From Ceratothoa steindachneri (lineage: Eukaryota > Arthropoda > Malacostraca > Isopoda > Cymothoidae): DNA of 64,000 nt. A model generated the notes under the pieces. That model worked only from the letters and a program-made list of their open reading frames with translations. It made no database searches and had not been told where the DNA came from. Position numbers and translations under genes: made by a program. Shown in pieces: positions 1 through 9,294 of this stretch (positions within the stretch are counted from its first letter, which is position 1; each line of letters opens with the position of its first letter). The stretch lies in NCBI GenBank assembly GCA_963969495.1, contig OZ018328.1:134075968-134139967 (forward strand), given 5' to 3'.

Positions 1-823
1 AAGGCAGCTCATGAAATCCTCTTATTTCATTTAGCAGTTCGCTAACGATATAAAGGAAATGTAGTTCAGCGTGTATTTGAGCTCAAAGAAGAGATCAGAC
101 TTTTCCTTGAGTTACAGGACAAGCAAGATCTGTTGTCAGCATGGTCTGTATATGGTTTCAAAATACAGCTAGCTTACCTTGTTGACATATTTAAAAAGGT
201 GAACACACTCAACCTTGTACTCCAAGGAAAAGGAACTTTGATAATCGATTTTTGTTGACAAAATTAAAGCTTCCATTCGTAAGATGGAAAATTGGAGGCG
301 GAAAGTTGGAATGGGAAACTTGGCAATGCTGGAAACAGTGTCAGACATTGCAGAGGAGTGTGATACTATTACAAAGAACTTGATTGTTCAACATCTTGAA
401 GCCTTAGTGGAAGAATTTAAAAGGTACTTCCCAGATATCCAAAGCCAAACCTCTCGGGTGGAAAATTTCCCCTTCACTGCTCCAATGACATGCATACCTG
501 ATGATAATGATGGTGGCCAGACTGAACTCCTGACACTTCAGGAAGATACAGGAGCCAAAATGAAGTTTGAAACTGAATCTCTCACTGTATTTTGGTCATC
601 AATAGCATCTTCATACCCAAACTTATGTAACTTAGCTTTCCGCCAATTACTACCCTTTGCATCAACTTATTCCTGTGAGGCTGCATTCTCTCAACTTTTG
701 TATATCAAATTAAAATATGGCAATAGACTTGATGTGAAGCATGACCTATGATGTGCTTTAAGTGAAACAAGGCCAAGAATTAAGATGCTGGTCGATGGCT
801 TTCAACATCACCCTTCACATTGA
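1..823 (+). pseudogene. hAT transposase C-terminal half, ZBED5/SCAND3-like, broken
   Basis: Reading from base 1, the translation matches the C-terminal half of the ZBED5/SCAND3-type hAT transposase family, a nuclear DNA-cutting enzyme. Landmarks in order are VVQRVFELKEEI, a LAYLVDIF...LNLVLQGKG helix region, DKIKASIRKMENWRRKV, and the C-terminal dimerisation block FASTYSCEAAFSQL...IKLKYGNRLDV at about bases 655-735. Lesions: a TAA at 43-45 where a tryptophan is expected, a frameshift near 245-260 (upstream is frame 1, the rest frame 2), and a TGA at 749-751 where an arginine codon is expected. The reading ends at TGA 821-823. The three lesions make it a pseudogene. The N-terminal zinc finger and first catalytic residues lie outside the window. 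Confidence 0.8.
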
Positions 824-1393
824 GTTTAGTTGTGGTTTGAACAAACAAACTTGCCCATAAAGATTCTTGCTGGGAGAAGAGGAGGTGATGTTTCCACTAA
901 AGGTCTTGGTTTTGTTATTTATGACTCCCTATGATAGGATTTCGTTCAGAATTATTAAATTTGTCAGTAAAAAAACGATAAGATTGCTTTTGATTACACT
1001 TTTTATGAAGTGAAATTTATTTTTTCTACTTTTGTATATTGGAGAAAGATTTTTGGAAATTATTAGTTTTAATTACAGGTAGGCCTATTCTCAAATTATA
1101 AAAATTATTTTATGTGCATCAAATTACTTCTTTAGTATCATTTTAATGTTTATTTAAGATTTGGCAGAAAGTAAATTACAAGTTTCCATGACTCAATATT
1201 TAAGAAAATAAAAAAATATGGGCTTGAATGAATAAAATTACAGGCATCGCAGGAGTTTTTCATAATAGACCTAAATAAATGTAGGACTACAGACAGTCAC
1301 TGTTGTCACGAGATATGGATTGGGGAGGGGGGCCATGGATAAGGTTCATATATGAAAAGTGGGTAAAGATCAGAAAAAGTTTGGGAACCACTG
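1..1393 (+). mobile_element. hAT transposon, 3' part (ZBED5/SCAND3-like), runs off the window start
   Basis: The left part is outside the window. The right boundary is visible: bases 1374-1393 read AAAAAGTTTGGGAACCACTG, whose reverse complement begins CAGTGGTTCCCAAACTTTTT, the usual form of a Charlie-type hAT terminal inverted repeat. The coding remnant upstream is on the same strand, as expected if this is the 3' end. hAT elements make 8-bp target duplications; the right flank would start CTTTAGAC, and the matching left copy is not in view. The element sits against the end of a decayed dispersed gene on the other strand, so it probably inserted into that sequence. The 823-1373 stretch is AT-rich 3' untranslated sequence. 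Confidence 0.7.
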
Positions 1394-2740
1394 CTTTAGA
1401 CTCTAATCCATGTCTACTTTCTGCCTTTTTTTGACGCTTATAGTGGGCTGAAGAATCACCTTTTACCAATGGCCAGCAATAGTCTGCATTTATTATTGTG
1501 CTCCATTTACCCTGGTATCGCTTTTCCATGGTTGAAATATATTGGTGAAACCTTTCACCATGTTCGTCACTAACTACCCAACAGTTCGCTGATAAAAGTC
1601 TAAATGTGACTCCAAAAAGTGGATTTTAAGTGACATGCTACATCCCATGTTCTTGTAAGCCTTGATGAGGTTTGTTACCAATTCTTCATAGTTTCCTTCC
1701 CTTCTGCCTCCAATCAATCCCTTTGCCACTAACTTGAATGCTTCCCAAGTAGCTTTCTTTTCCCCATGAATGGATGATTCAAAGTCACCATCTTTAAGAA
1801 GCTCTCTAATCTGAGGACCAAAGAAAACTTTCTCTTTATATTAGCGTCGCTCATTGATGTTAAATACTTGAATCCTTGACCAGATTTGCCCATAGCTTTT
1901 CCATATTTTTTCATGAGCCTCAGTTTTATGTGTAGTGGTGATAGCAAAATTCTGTTTAGTTCGGTGAGAGCATTTTTCATCCCAGGCTTCAATGATTGAC
2001 GAGGTGGCCAGTCTCTTCTGATAGAGTGGGAACCTCTTACACGGCTGTCCCATTCACACAGAAAGCAGCAGTACTTGGTTTATCTGCCCCGCGAACTCGT
2101 CAGAAAAGCAACAACCTGTAAGTTACCACAGAGCTGTCCTTGATGTTCATCATATTTTATGCATTGCAACATATGCTTTATATTCTCATAAATTTCTTTC
2201 ATGTGTGGTGCATAGCCCACAGTAACTGATGGTTCACTATTGCTGTTGTACAGCAAGACAACTTTTAGACTCGTTTTGATGAATTAATGAACAACCTCCA
2301 GTGTCTTGGTTCGTATTCGACGCCAAGTACTTCCATCTGACCATTAATATTGTCGCAGGCCACTAAATCAGCTCCCATTACGAATAAATCGTTGAACTGT
2401 TGCTGATGGTCACAACCTTTTGAAATTTTTCTTCAGTTGCTAGGAGGCTCCACTGTTGAAGACGAGAGCTACTCTGCCTTATTCTTGGGTAGTTTCAGAT
2501 CCCTGGCAAGGTCCTGGAGTTTTCCTTGTGTTATGAAATGTGGCCTAGAAGAATGTGTTCATTAAAATTTGAGTCACTTTGTAATCTAGCACCTTCATCC
2601 TTCTCTGCTTCCTCCTCACCACTTTCCTCATCTGCTTCAAAGGATACCGAAGTTGGTGCATCAGGAACAGGTAGGCCTTCTCAATGTACATGGGCTCGTT
2701 TTAACCCAGCCGTCGGGGTACGCTATATCATACAATAGTA
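1394..2740 (-). pseudogene. Decayed copy of a dispersed arthropod protein of unknown function
   Basis: The reverse strand carries, from high to low coordinates, blocks that I recognise as one protein family repeated many times in arthropod genomes and usually annotated as uncharacterised: an acidic N-terminal segment (about 2600-2700), LITQGKLQDLARDLKLPKN, RHWRLFINSSK, PHMKEIYENIKHMLQCI, CCFLCEWDS, SPLHIKLRLMKK with GQGFKYL, GCSMSLKIHFLESHLDF, SDEHGERFHQ, MEKRYQGKW and ADYCW. The blocks are in the family order but spread over all three frames with several stops, so it is not functional. It ends exactly where the hAT terminal repeat begins. The function of the family is unknown to me; its dispersion suggests a transposon-borne gene. 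Confidence 0.7.
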
Positions 2741-2949
2741 AGGAAAACTGCAATGTACGCAATGTGGGTGAAACTCATTCCTATAATAATGGTAAATACT
2801 TTTGTTTTAAGCATTAAGATATTTATTTTTACTGATTTGCTAACAGGAGTCACAAGCTGTCTTAGGTATACCTAGCTACAATTTTGTGATCAATTTAATT
2901 GTCTTATCTGCTGCAAATAATTTATATTCAAATCGTTATATTTTTTTCA

Positions 2950-3440
2950 AAAAGTATCCAGCCAATTTTTGGACATGTTTACTGAAGTAATATATACGAA
3001 TTGAGGGGACAAGATTTGCAAGCGATCATAATTGTAAATGAAAAGAGTTTTCTTGCTATTTCAGTATTGCCCCTAGGATCGAACGACTTAAAGCCATTAT
3101 TTAGAGTAACACGTTGCTTATTCAAGGTAAAAAAAGTGGTACGGAGTAAGGTTATCAAAACGTTTTACAATCTTAAAAATTGGGATAAGTTCCCCCCAAT
3201 CTACGCATTTGTTAGAGATGGCAAACCTGTCTTTTAATCTATCTTCGTTGGATTGATGGTGGAGTTCTAGATTGTCTATTAATCTGTTGCTTGTAAGTAA
3301 TTTATATGTGACGACTAAGAGTCTGAGTAGCCTATAATTCTCTAAATTTTCTATGTTAGACCGTGTTTGGGGAATTATACTATTATTTCGATTGTTTAAT
3401 GCAGACGGGTAATTAGGTCCACAAGACATCACCCCAGTGT
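2950..3440 (-). pseudogene. CR1-like LINE, reverse-transcriptase C-terminal tail fragment
   Basis: Reverse-strand bases 3432-3118 are open and read as the tail region following the RT domain of CR1-type LINEs: CGPNYPSALNNR, then IENLENYRLLRLLVVTYKL, then a block ending LIPIFKIVKRFDNLTPYHFF that resembles the family's EVFKILNGFDDVDPxxFF signature. A stop follows near 3118 and less certain coding continues to about 2950. No catalytic residues are present in this piece. Three other fragments of the same broad type occur in the window (43.4, 53.1 and 57.8 kb). Confidence 0.5.
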
Positions 3441-4202
3441 TAAGAGGTTGATTGTGATCAAATCCTGGCCAGGCAATTCACTATATATTTGCTCTTAAGT
3501 GGAAGCAAAATTTCGCTTTTCTTTAATGGTATAATTCATCGTCATGTATCGAGAACTCTTCTGTTACACGGCGGTCATAGTCACCATTCACTGATCTTTT
3601 CTGATTGTGATTTTATTTTCCTGTTTATTCTATGTCCTACCCATACTCGTCTTTTAATAGGCTTATTGAGTTCAGCTTATTCGATTCTTTCTCTGTTTCA
3701 TCGTCTAATTTTCCCCTCGGTATCTACGGCGACCTATGCCCTCAAGGGCAGTTGCAAGATGGGCGCTACTGAATAAAAACGAAGCCTTTGTCTAAAGTTA
3801 TTTTCATATCCTCACTTAACTTTATGTAAGATGATCTTAACTCATTGAAATTTGCCTGAGTTGGACAATTTTGGTATCATTGTTGCAGGTTATGATTAGA
3901 AATCTGTCACTTGAGCATTGAGTACTTGAAAGCTTGTTTAATAGTGTAATTTGGAAAATACTTATTTTACTCTAGGTACCAAGGTTTAATGGGAGAATAA
4001 TATGCTTATTAGAACTTATGGAATAATAGGTACATTGTTAGTTAAGTAGCAGATATACTCGTAGATAAGAGTGTACCATATCAATATAGATATATTAAAT
4101 GCATCTAAGGTAGTCCATACCTTGAGGTAGCATTAATCTATTTATCCCTCGGAATGACCTTGAGTGCACCATAGGGTCTTTGTTGGTCCAGGATCTTTAG
4201 TT
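3441..4202. other. No gene seen
   Basis: AT-rich sequence between the CR1-like fragment and the first mariner copy. The longest open frame (3489-3776, plus) is hydrophobic and resembles nothing I know. No repeat boundary is obvious. Confidence 0.5.
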
Positions 4203-4382
4203 TACGAGGGGCGGTCAATAAGTTTTGCGAATCGGTAGGGCAAAACAGAAGAAGGGGGATGGCTGTTTGTAGGGGTGTTAGGACAGGTTATGACAACTCA
4301 GGACCTGCAGCCGCACGCTCCTGCCTCGTCTATTTAAGAAGCAGTAGCTGATCGCAGATGGTCAGTCACAAATTTTTCAACA

Positions 4383-5040
4383 ATGGAGAAGGTTGAGCAC
4401 TGCGCAGTGATCAAATCTTTGACCAAAGAAGGCAAGAATGCAAAAGAGATCCATGAACGCATGGTTTCAGGGTACACCGACACCGCCGCTTCCTATGCAA
4501 CCATTGCTCGCTAAAATAGGGAGTTTCGCCATGGTCGTGAGTCCCTTGAAGATGACCCCCTTCCAGGACGCCCGTCAGACGTGACCAACGAGGACAATGT
4601 GGCACGTGTAGAGAGGATGATCCTCGAAAATCGATGGGTGAAGGTCGAAGAAATCGAGCGAGAACTTAGAATATCACAAGGAAGTGTTATCAACATCATC
4701 CACAACAATTTGGCCATGACCAAGGTCTCTGCCCGTTGGGGTTCCCTAGAAACCTCACGCCCCATGATCGACTTAAACATTGTCAAAGTCCACAAGGCTA
4801 GATTTGCGCAAGCTACCCTGCGCAAGTGCCCATTCTAGAAGCTCAACCATGCCCCCTACAGTCCAGATCTAGCCCCTAGCGACTACCTTTTATTCCGCCA
4901 GTTCAAGGCTGCACTGCGTGGACGCCGGTTTGGGGACGATGAAGATGCCCAGCTCACCGTCCAGGAGTACATTGAACAGCATTTGGGAGATTTCTGGTTG
5001 TTGGGAATTCAAAGCTTTAGGGACAAGTGGTGCAAGTGCA
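4383..5040 (+). pseudogene. Mariner transposase, middle deleted
   Basis: ATG at 4383 opens MEKVEHCAVIKSLTKEGKN and the paired helix-turn-helix region of a mariner transposase (GRPSDVTNEDNVARVERMI, KVEEIERELRISQGSV). A TAG interrupts the helix region at about 4514. After SARWG...RPMIDLNIV the reading jumps to VHKARFAQATL, a stop, and APYSPDLAPSDYFLFRQF, losing the portion that should contain the first two catalytic aspartates. Only the third, in YSPDLAPSDY, remains. The LINE at 5041 separates the last codons, which resume at 6251 (IEVEGSYIEK). Copy 2 shows the same join, so the deletion predates their divergence. No active enzyme can be made. Confidence 0.85.
5032..5040. repeat. Left target-site duplication of nested LINE
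   Basis: GCAAGTGCA here recurs at 6242-6250, directly flanking the inserted LINE. Copy 2 of the mariner has this string once, uninterrupted (about 43238-43246), which confirms the empty site. Confidence 0.85.
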
Positions 5041-6241
5041 TTTTTTTATATGTCATCTGGTGATAGCCTAAATCTAGGCTACATTAAAAGCCAGGTTAAA
5101 ATAAAAGAAAAAGAAAAAAACAAAGAATGCAAAAAAAAAAGCAAAAGAAAAAAAACAAAAAGCAAAAGAAAAACAAACAAATTGAAGAAATATTATTATT
5201 TCAAATAATAGGGAGAAGTCCGGCCTCCTCAAAAAAGTCTAAAAGTCCACAGGTCGGTGTGCACGAATCCGTCCCGAGTATAAGAGACAGGCGGTAGCAA
5301 CCACGCCCATCCCGGTATCGGGACAGGTATCATGCGCGAAGATCACACAGACTGGGACATCCGACAAGAATGTGCCGAACAGTCTGAGGGGATGACTCAG
5401 TCATCACAATAGGGCGCTGGCGAGCGCTCCATCAAATAGCAATGCGTCACACGAGTGTGACCTATTCGGAGACGACAGAAAGCGACCTTAAGCCGTCGCG
5501 GAATTGGGGGATAGTTCCATGGGAACAGTGGCGGTGCAATGGCATGCAACTTTAAGTTCCCTTCGACCGTCTCCCATCTTCTTTGCCAAGCATCCGAAGA
5601 GTTGCCCGTATTCCTGCCATGTAGTCGGTATGAGGAAGAGCGAAACGCTGGTCCGGTCGCAGAGTGGTACCCTCCAGGGTGGCATCCTGGGCAAAACCAG
5701 GTGCGCCACCGGCCCGAGAGCTATACCTAGCTCTCGAAGGAGTTTTCTTGCCCTAAACCCAAAGGGCTTAGGGTATGACTGGCATCTTTCGGTGGCATAG
5801 GCACCGTCGAAATCAGCTGCGGATGCAGTGAGAGCTGTTAGCGACTGAGGGAGGCGCCGGGCTCGCGCGTACAGGCGAGTGATGCACTGCACGCGGCGTA
5901 GAGCGAGTAGCATCTCCCCAGCATCGATTAGTAGGGTCTCAATGGGGAAAGCGCGGAAGGCACCGGTCGCAAGGCAAAGGCCGGTGTGGTGGATCGAGTC
6001 CACCGTCCGCAATTAACGCTCGGCTGCGGATGCATAAAACTCGCATCCGTAGTCGAGCTTGGAACGAACAAAGGATCGATAAAAAAGTAAGGCAGTAGCC
6101 CTATCAGCGCCCCAAGTGCTGAACGTCACGGAGCGGAGAATATCCATGGCGTGGGTACAAAAGACCCTAAGGCTGCGAATATGAGCCTCCCAGGTGAGGC
6201 GTTGGTCAAATAGAAGACCAAGGAAACGGTGCAATTCAGGC
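5041..6241 (-). mobile_element. 5'-truncated non-LTR retrotransposon inserted in mariner copy 1
   Basis: This 1.2-kb block interrupts the mariner and is flanked by a 9-bp GCAAGTGCA duplication. On the reverse strand its 3' end is next to 5041, where the plus strand begins with a T run, i.e. a short poly(A) tail. Its 5' end at 6241 starts in the middle of the reverse-transcriptase tail, the classic result of incomplete reverse transcription. Next to the tail, 5095-5190 is A-rich on the plus strand. The protein-coding part is more GC-rich than the surroundings and less eroded than most elements here, suggesting a comparatively recent event. Confidence 0.85.
5216..6241 (-). pseudogene. LINE ORF2 C-terminal part (RT thumb to terminal Cys motif)
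   Basis: Starting inside the RT, the reading shows RFLGLLFDQRLTWEAHIRSL, WGADRATALLFYRSFVRSKL, DYGCEF, one TAA at 6013-6015, then DSIHHTGLCLATGAFRAFPI, LLIDAGEM and LRRVQCI. This order is typical of Jockey/I-superfamily elements (connection and thumb region). The frame stays open to 5488. Farther on, after a stop, RRLKVAFCRLRIGHTRVTHC with a Cys-containing tail matches the segment that follows RNase H in I-like elements, followed by frameshifts. I could not find a normal RNase H core between the two, so it is deleted or unrecognisable. Clade is not resolved. Confidence 0.75.
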
Positions 6242-6250
6242 GCAAGTGCA
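6242..6250. repeat. Right target-site duplication of nested LINE
   Basis: Second copy of GCAAGTGCA. The base before it is C, as in the intact copy-2 site; the left copy is preceded by T. Confidence 0.85.
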
Positions 6251-6359
6251 TTGAAGTCGAGGGTAGTTATATTGAAAAAATAATAAAACACTTTTCTTCA
6301 TATCTCGTTTCCTTATATCCGAATTGCAAAACTTATTGACCGCCCGTCGTATCTCTGGT

Positions 6360-6950
6360 TTTAGACTCTTTTGGATCTTTCTCCTGAGTATTGTATTGTG
6401 TTTTATGAAATTTTTGGTGTTGAAGAGTAGGGAAACGTTTTTTTTCTTTCAAATTTGGTCTTATCTTTGTTCTTCCTGCTTTTCTCCTTTATCAAATTCT
6501 ATAATACCATTCGGTTTGCATTTAAATTTTCTTTTGCCTTTTCAAAACCCTTTTACTGATGGACTAAAATGACTTTCTTCTTCATTCATACATTTGAATT
6601 CTTCATAACCATCTTCAAATAATCGGTTTGTTGTATGTGTATTCATCATTGCTGTTCATAAGTCCTCTATTTCTTCCTCTGAGCGAGATGTCGTAGGTCC
6701 ATATGCTTAGATTACTTGTAACAAATATCTATTTGAGATTTAAATTACTCTTTTAATTAATCTATCGGATATTCCTATAATGTCTCTTGTCAAAGGTGGT
6801 ATGACGCTGTTTATGAGAAATCCAACGTCACTCTTATGTGTATCATTAATACCTTTATAGAGAGTATGTGACCGTTTTTTAATTGTGTCCTTCCTTCTTA
6901 ATTCCATCGTATTTCGCTCAAAGCGATGATGTTTCATTTTGTCTTCTTAA
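6360..6950 (-). pseudogene. RTE-like LINE endonuclease fragment
   Basis: The reverse strand gives SDVGFLINSVIPPL and DIIGISDRLIK in one open frame (6937-6740), matching the GVGFLINK...SDR segment of the apurinic-type endonuclease of RTE/BovB-like LINEs. In a shifted frame downstream comes YGPTTSRSEEEIEDL, the counterpart of the YAPTxxxxEEE block, with two nearby stops. Weaker similarity to the segment before the catalytic histidine may continue to about 6360. The endonuclease nicks target DNA during retrotransposition. Lesions make this copy dead. Another RTE-like piece (RT part) lies at 45.4-45.9 kb. Confidence 0.6.
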
Positions 6951-6959
6951 GTTCTCTTA

Positions 6960-7290
6960 CATAGATCGTGGAGTCTAAGCTCAGTGGAAATGCCAAATAT
7001 TGCAGGTAGCGAAGGGCATCCGTCCTCGAGAGACTGTTCCGTAACACGGATAGACTTAACACTGTCTGCTCTTGATTTTAGCCTGTTCTATGTTATATAA
7101 TTATTTTTATTTTTATTTAAGCATTATGTAATATTACATTGTGTTCTGAAAATAATTTACTAAATATCATTCTACACCTCATGTTTTCAGCCTGTTGATC
7201 GTGGGGTTTAGTCTCATTTGAGTGGCCAAAGAATGCAGGGAGCGAAGGACTCGATTGTCGACAGACTCTTCTATCATAGGGAGAGGTATT
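6960..7290 (+). repeat. Two-copy tandem duplication, about 233-bp period
   Basis: Bases 6965-7050 and 7198-7285 are clearly related: both have GATCGTGG, a CCAAA..TGCAGG.AGCGAAGG core and an AGACT.TTC segment. The shared preamble AGCCTGTT also precedes one copy and follows the other. No coding is seen. Confidence 0.6.
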
Positions 7291-7427
7291 CGGCCAGAGA
7301 ACTCACCGTGCTGACCCATATCGACCGATGAGCGATTCAAAGAGACCATATTATAAGAGGTACGGAGATCAGCGACATTACTTGATATAAACCATTTTGA
7401 ATGCGCCCTATATGTATTTTACCCCAC

Positions 7428-7430
<3 letters not shown>

Positions 7431-7516
<86 letters not shown>
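7431..7516. repeat. (AT)n microsatellite
   Basis: Uninterrupted AT dinucleotide run of about 86 bp. The Tyr-Ile repeat open frames across it are artefacts of the repeat. Confidence 0.97.
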
Positions 7517-7519
<3 letters not shown>

Positions 7520-8385
7520 AAGGGTTTTGATTTCTTTTATGTCTCAATTTCCTTGCCAAGTTTGTTCAGTAGATCCAATTAATTAGCGAGTTAATTGGTG
7601 ATTTGCGATTGACAATTAAGGGTGATTCTTTCTTGACATTTACAAGCTTCTGAGTATCTTTTAAGACTCTCTGGATTCGAAAAATTGGACGGGATTTTCA
7701 CCCTAAAAGGGGAATTCGTTTAAAGGGTCGAAGGTGCGCGGAGCTTTAATTAATGCTTTGTTTTTCTTTGTTTTCATTTTCATTCGATGTTACTTCCAAA
7801 TTAGGCTCCATTACCGAATTTGCGGGATCAGAAAAACATTTTCTTTATTCGTTCGATGAAATATCTTCGCTGTTTGTGTTTATTAGGCGCTTATTTGTAC
7901 TCGATAGGGGAGGAATTTCTCTTTTATCCCCAGAAAGAGCTCTAAATTTGTTATTGATTCCGTTTATTATTAAATTTTGGTAAAAAATAACGAACTCTCC
8001 TGACAATAATAAGGCTGTACACGAATTGGAAGCAACATCGAACTATATAGAGTAATTTAAATGATACACAATTTATGGGCATTCGATTCGCTTAATTTCA
8101 TCTAGTTTTAAATAGAGAAAAGAAAGTAAGTTGGTGCCAACAACAAAGGAATTTCCACTGAAAGGCGAGAGAAGGAGAAGGAGGCAAAGTTGAGTGGCAA
8201 CTGTAAATAATTATAAGGAACATATCGACAAAGGTCAATGAAGACATAAAAAACGATAGGAAGCCTCATCAACCAGAAATGCTGGGCTCTGGATGAGAGA
8301 AGTTCTTACGGGCATGACTGGCACTCGAAAGTACGACATTGATAGACTACCCTTGTGGGTTTGTGACTATAATTTAGCTGCACTG
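7517..8385. other. No gene seen
   Basis: AT-rich unique-looking sequence. The open frame at 7753-7983 shows no recognisable motif and no supporting signals. Confidence 0.5.
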
Positions 8386-8640
8386 AACTATCGATACTCA
8401 AGTGGATAATCCATTGGATTTCCCTGCTCATATACTGGGTTCGAATTACAACGAAAGCGAACCCTAAGACTCGTAATGGTGGAGGCAGCCACCAACCTGG
8501 CGGTGCGTAGACTCTGAAGACTACGCGCAGATAGCTGTCTCTTTCTGACCAATTTCTTTTGAAAATCCAATAAATCACACATCCGTTTCGGAAGCCGGCA
8601 TAAATGGTTTCTTATACGCATTTTACTGACGCCAAGGTGT
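8386..8640 (+). mobile_element. Possible tRNA-derived SINE
   Basis: TACTCAAGTGG at about 8395 resembles a pol III A box, and GGGTTCGAATTA at about 8438 resembles a B box, at roughly tRNA spacing. The following 200 bp are more GC-rich than the surroundings, as in a SINE body. The A box deviates at one conserved base, and I cannot see clear ends or a target duplication. It could equally be chance matches in unique DNA. Confidence 0.35.
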
Positions 8641-8942
8641 AACTCTCCCTTAGGCCACGCGGGGCTCGCTACTCAAAAATGGCGGATTAAGAGAGTACTA
8701 CCGCTCTTTCTATCTCCTTCTGCCCCTGAAAGGACAAGCTATTTGAATCCTTAGGCTTATCAGCGTTTGTCATTCTGCTCTCTATGTGATTTTTTATCGT
8801 CCCCAGGATATTTACCGCGATTGAAAAGTGATGAAGTGGCAAAAATCCAACATTTAATATTTCTCAATTAGTGATTGTGACTCAATCCACAATTGTTGTC
8901 GATACCGAAACAAGAGAGAGCATTTATATAATCAGTTATTAC

Positions 8943-8961
8943 AACCTAACCTAACCTAACC
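8943..8961 (-). repeat. Interstitial telomere-type (TTAGG)n tract
   Basis: The plus strand has about four tandem copies of CCTAA, i.e. TTAGG on the reverse strand, the canonical arthropod telomere repeat. It is too short to be a telomere; it is an interstitial tract, a chance expansion, or the tail of a telomere-linked insertion. Confidence 0.75.
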
Positions 8962-8964
8962 TTC

Positions 8965-9294
8965 TACACCTCTTCGGTTTAATGTGTAAGAAAACGATTT
9001 TAAGATGTTTTGTTTTCCTCTCGAAATATATACACTATATCTAATGTTATTTTTTTATTAAAGTAGCGTATGTCCCGAAGCAAAGGCACATCGATTGGGT
9101 ATTTAATCCAATCCCTGTAACTTTATTACCCCATCTCGGTTCTTTTTTCTTAAGATATGGAACATACTGGGTCTTCCCATTTTCTTGGTATTCTTTTTAT
9201 GGATGAAGACACCCCTCTCGACTGATGGCAGTTTCATCTCTGTCTACCAAGTAGTGTCATTATCTGTTCATTTTATTGTTTCACCCCTTTTTAC
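8965..9294. other. No gene seen
   Basis: AT-rich spacer leading into the 24-bp array; no motif recognised. Confidence 0.5.

Larger units (their letters stand above)
4205..6349 (+). mobile_element. Internally deleted mariner, copy 1, split by a LINE
   Basis: The left end reads CGAGGGGCGGTCAATAAGTT and the right end is its near-perfect inverted copy, ending ACTTATTGACCGCCCGTCG. A TA dinucleotide flanks each side (4203-4204 and 6350-6351), as expected for mariner insertion. Removing the nested LINE and one copy of its target duplication (5041-6250) leaves about 935 bp, close to the 922 bp of copy 2 at 42.4 kb. Full-length mariners are about 1.3 kb, and the missing sequence is the middle of the transposase gene. 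The element therefore moved, if recently at all, with enzyme supplied elsewhere. Confidence 0.85.

Noticed and set aside
4411..4825. Reverse-strand open frames over the mariner (also 42593-42911)
   Set aside because: They are antisense shadows of the conserved transposase, repeated in both copies for that reason.
5095..5208. Lys-rich open frame ending in poly-Lys
   Set aside because: It is the A-rich 3' region of the nested reverse-strand LINE read on the wrong strand.
7397..7586. Tyr-Ile repeat open frames (also 32774-32998, 40676-40864, 61986-62246)
   Set aside because: They are translations of (AT)n runs, not proteins.
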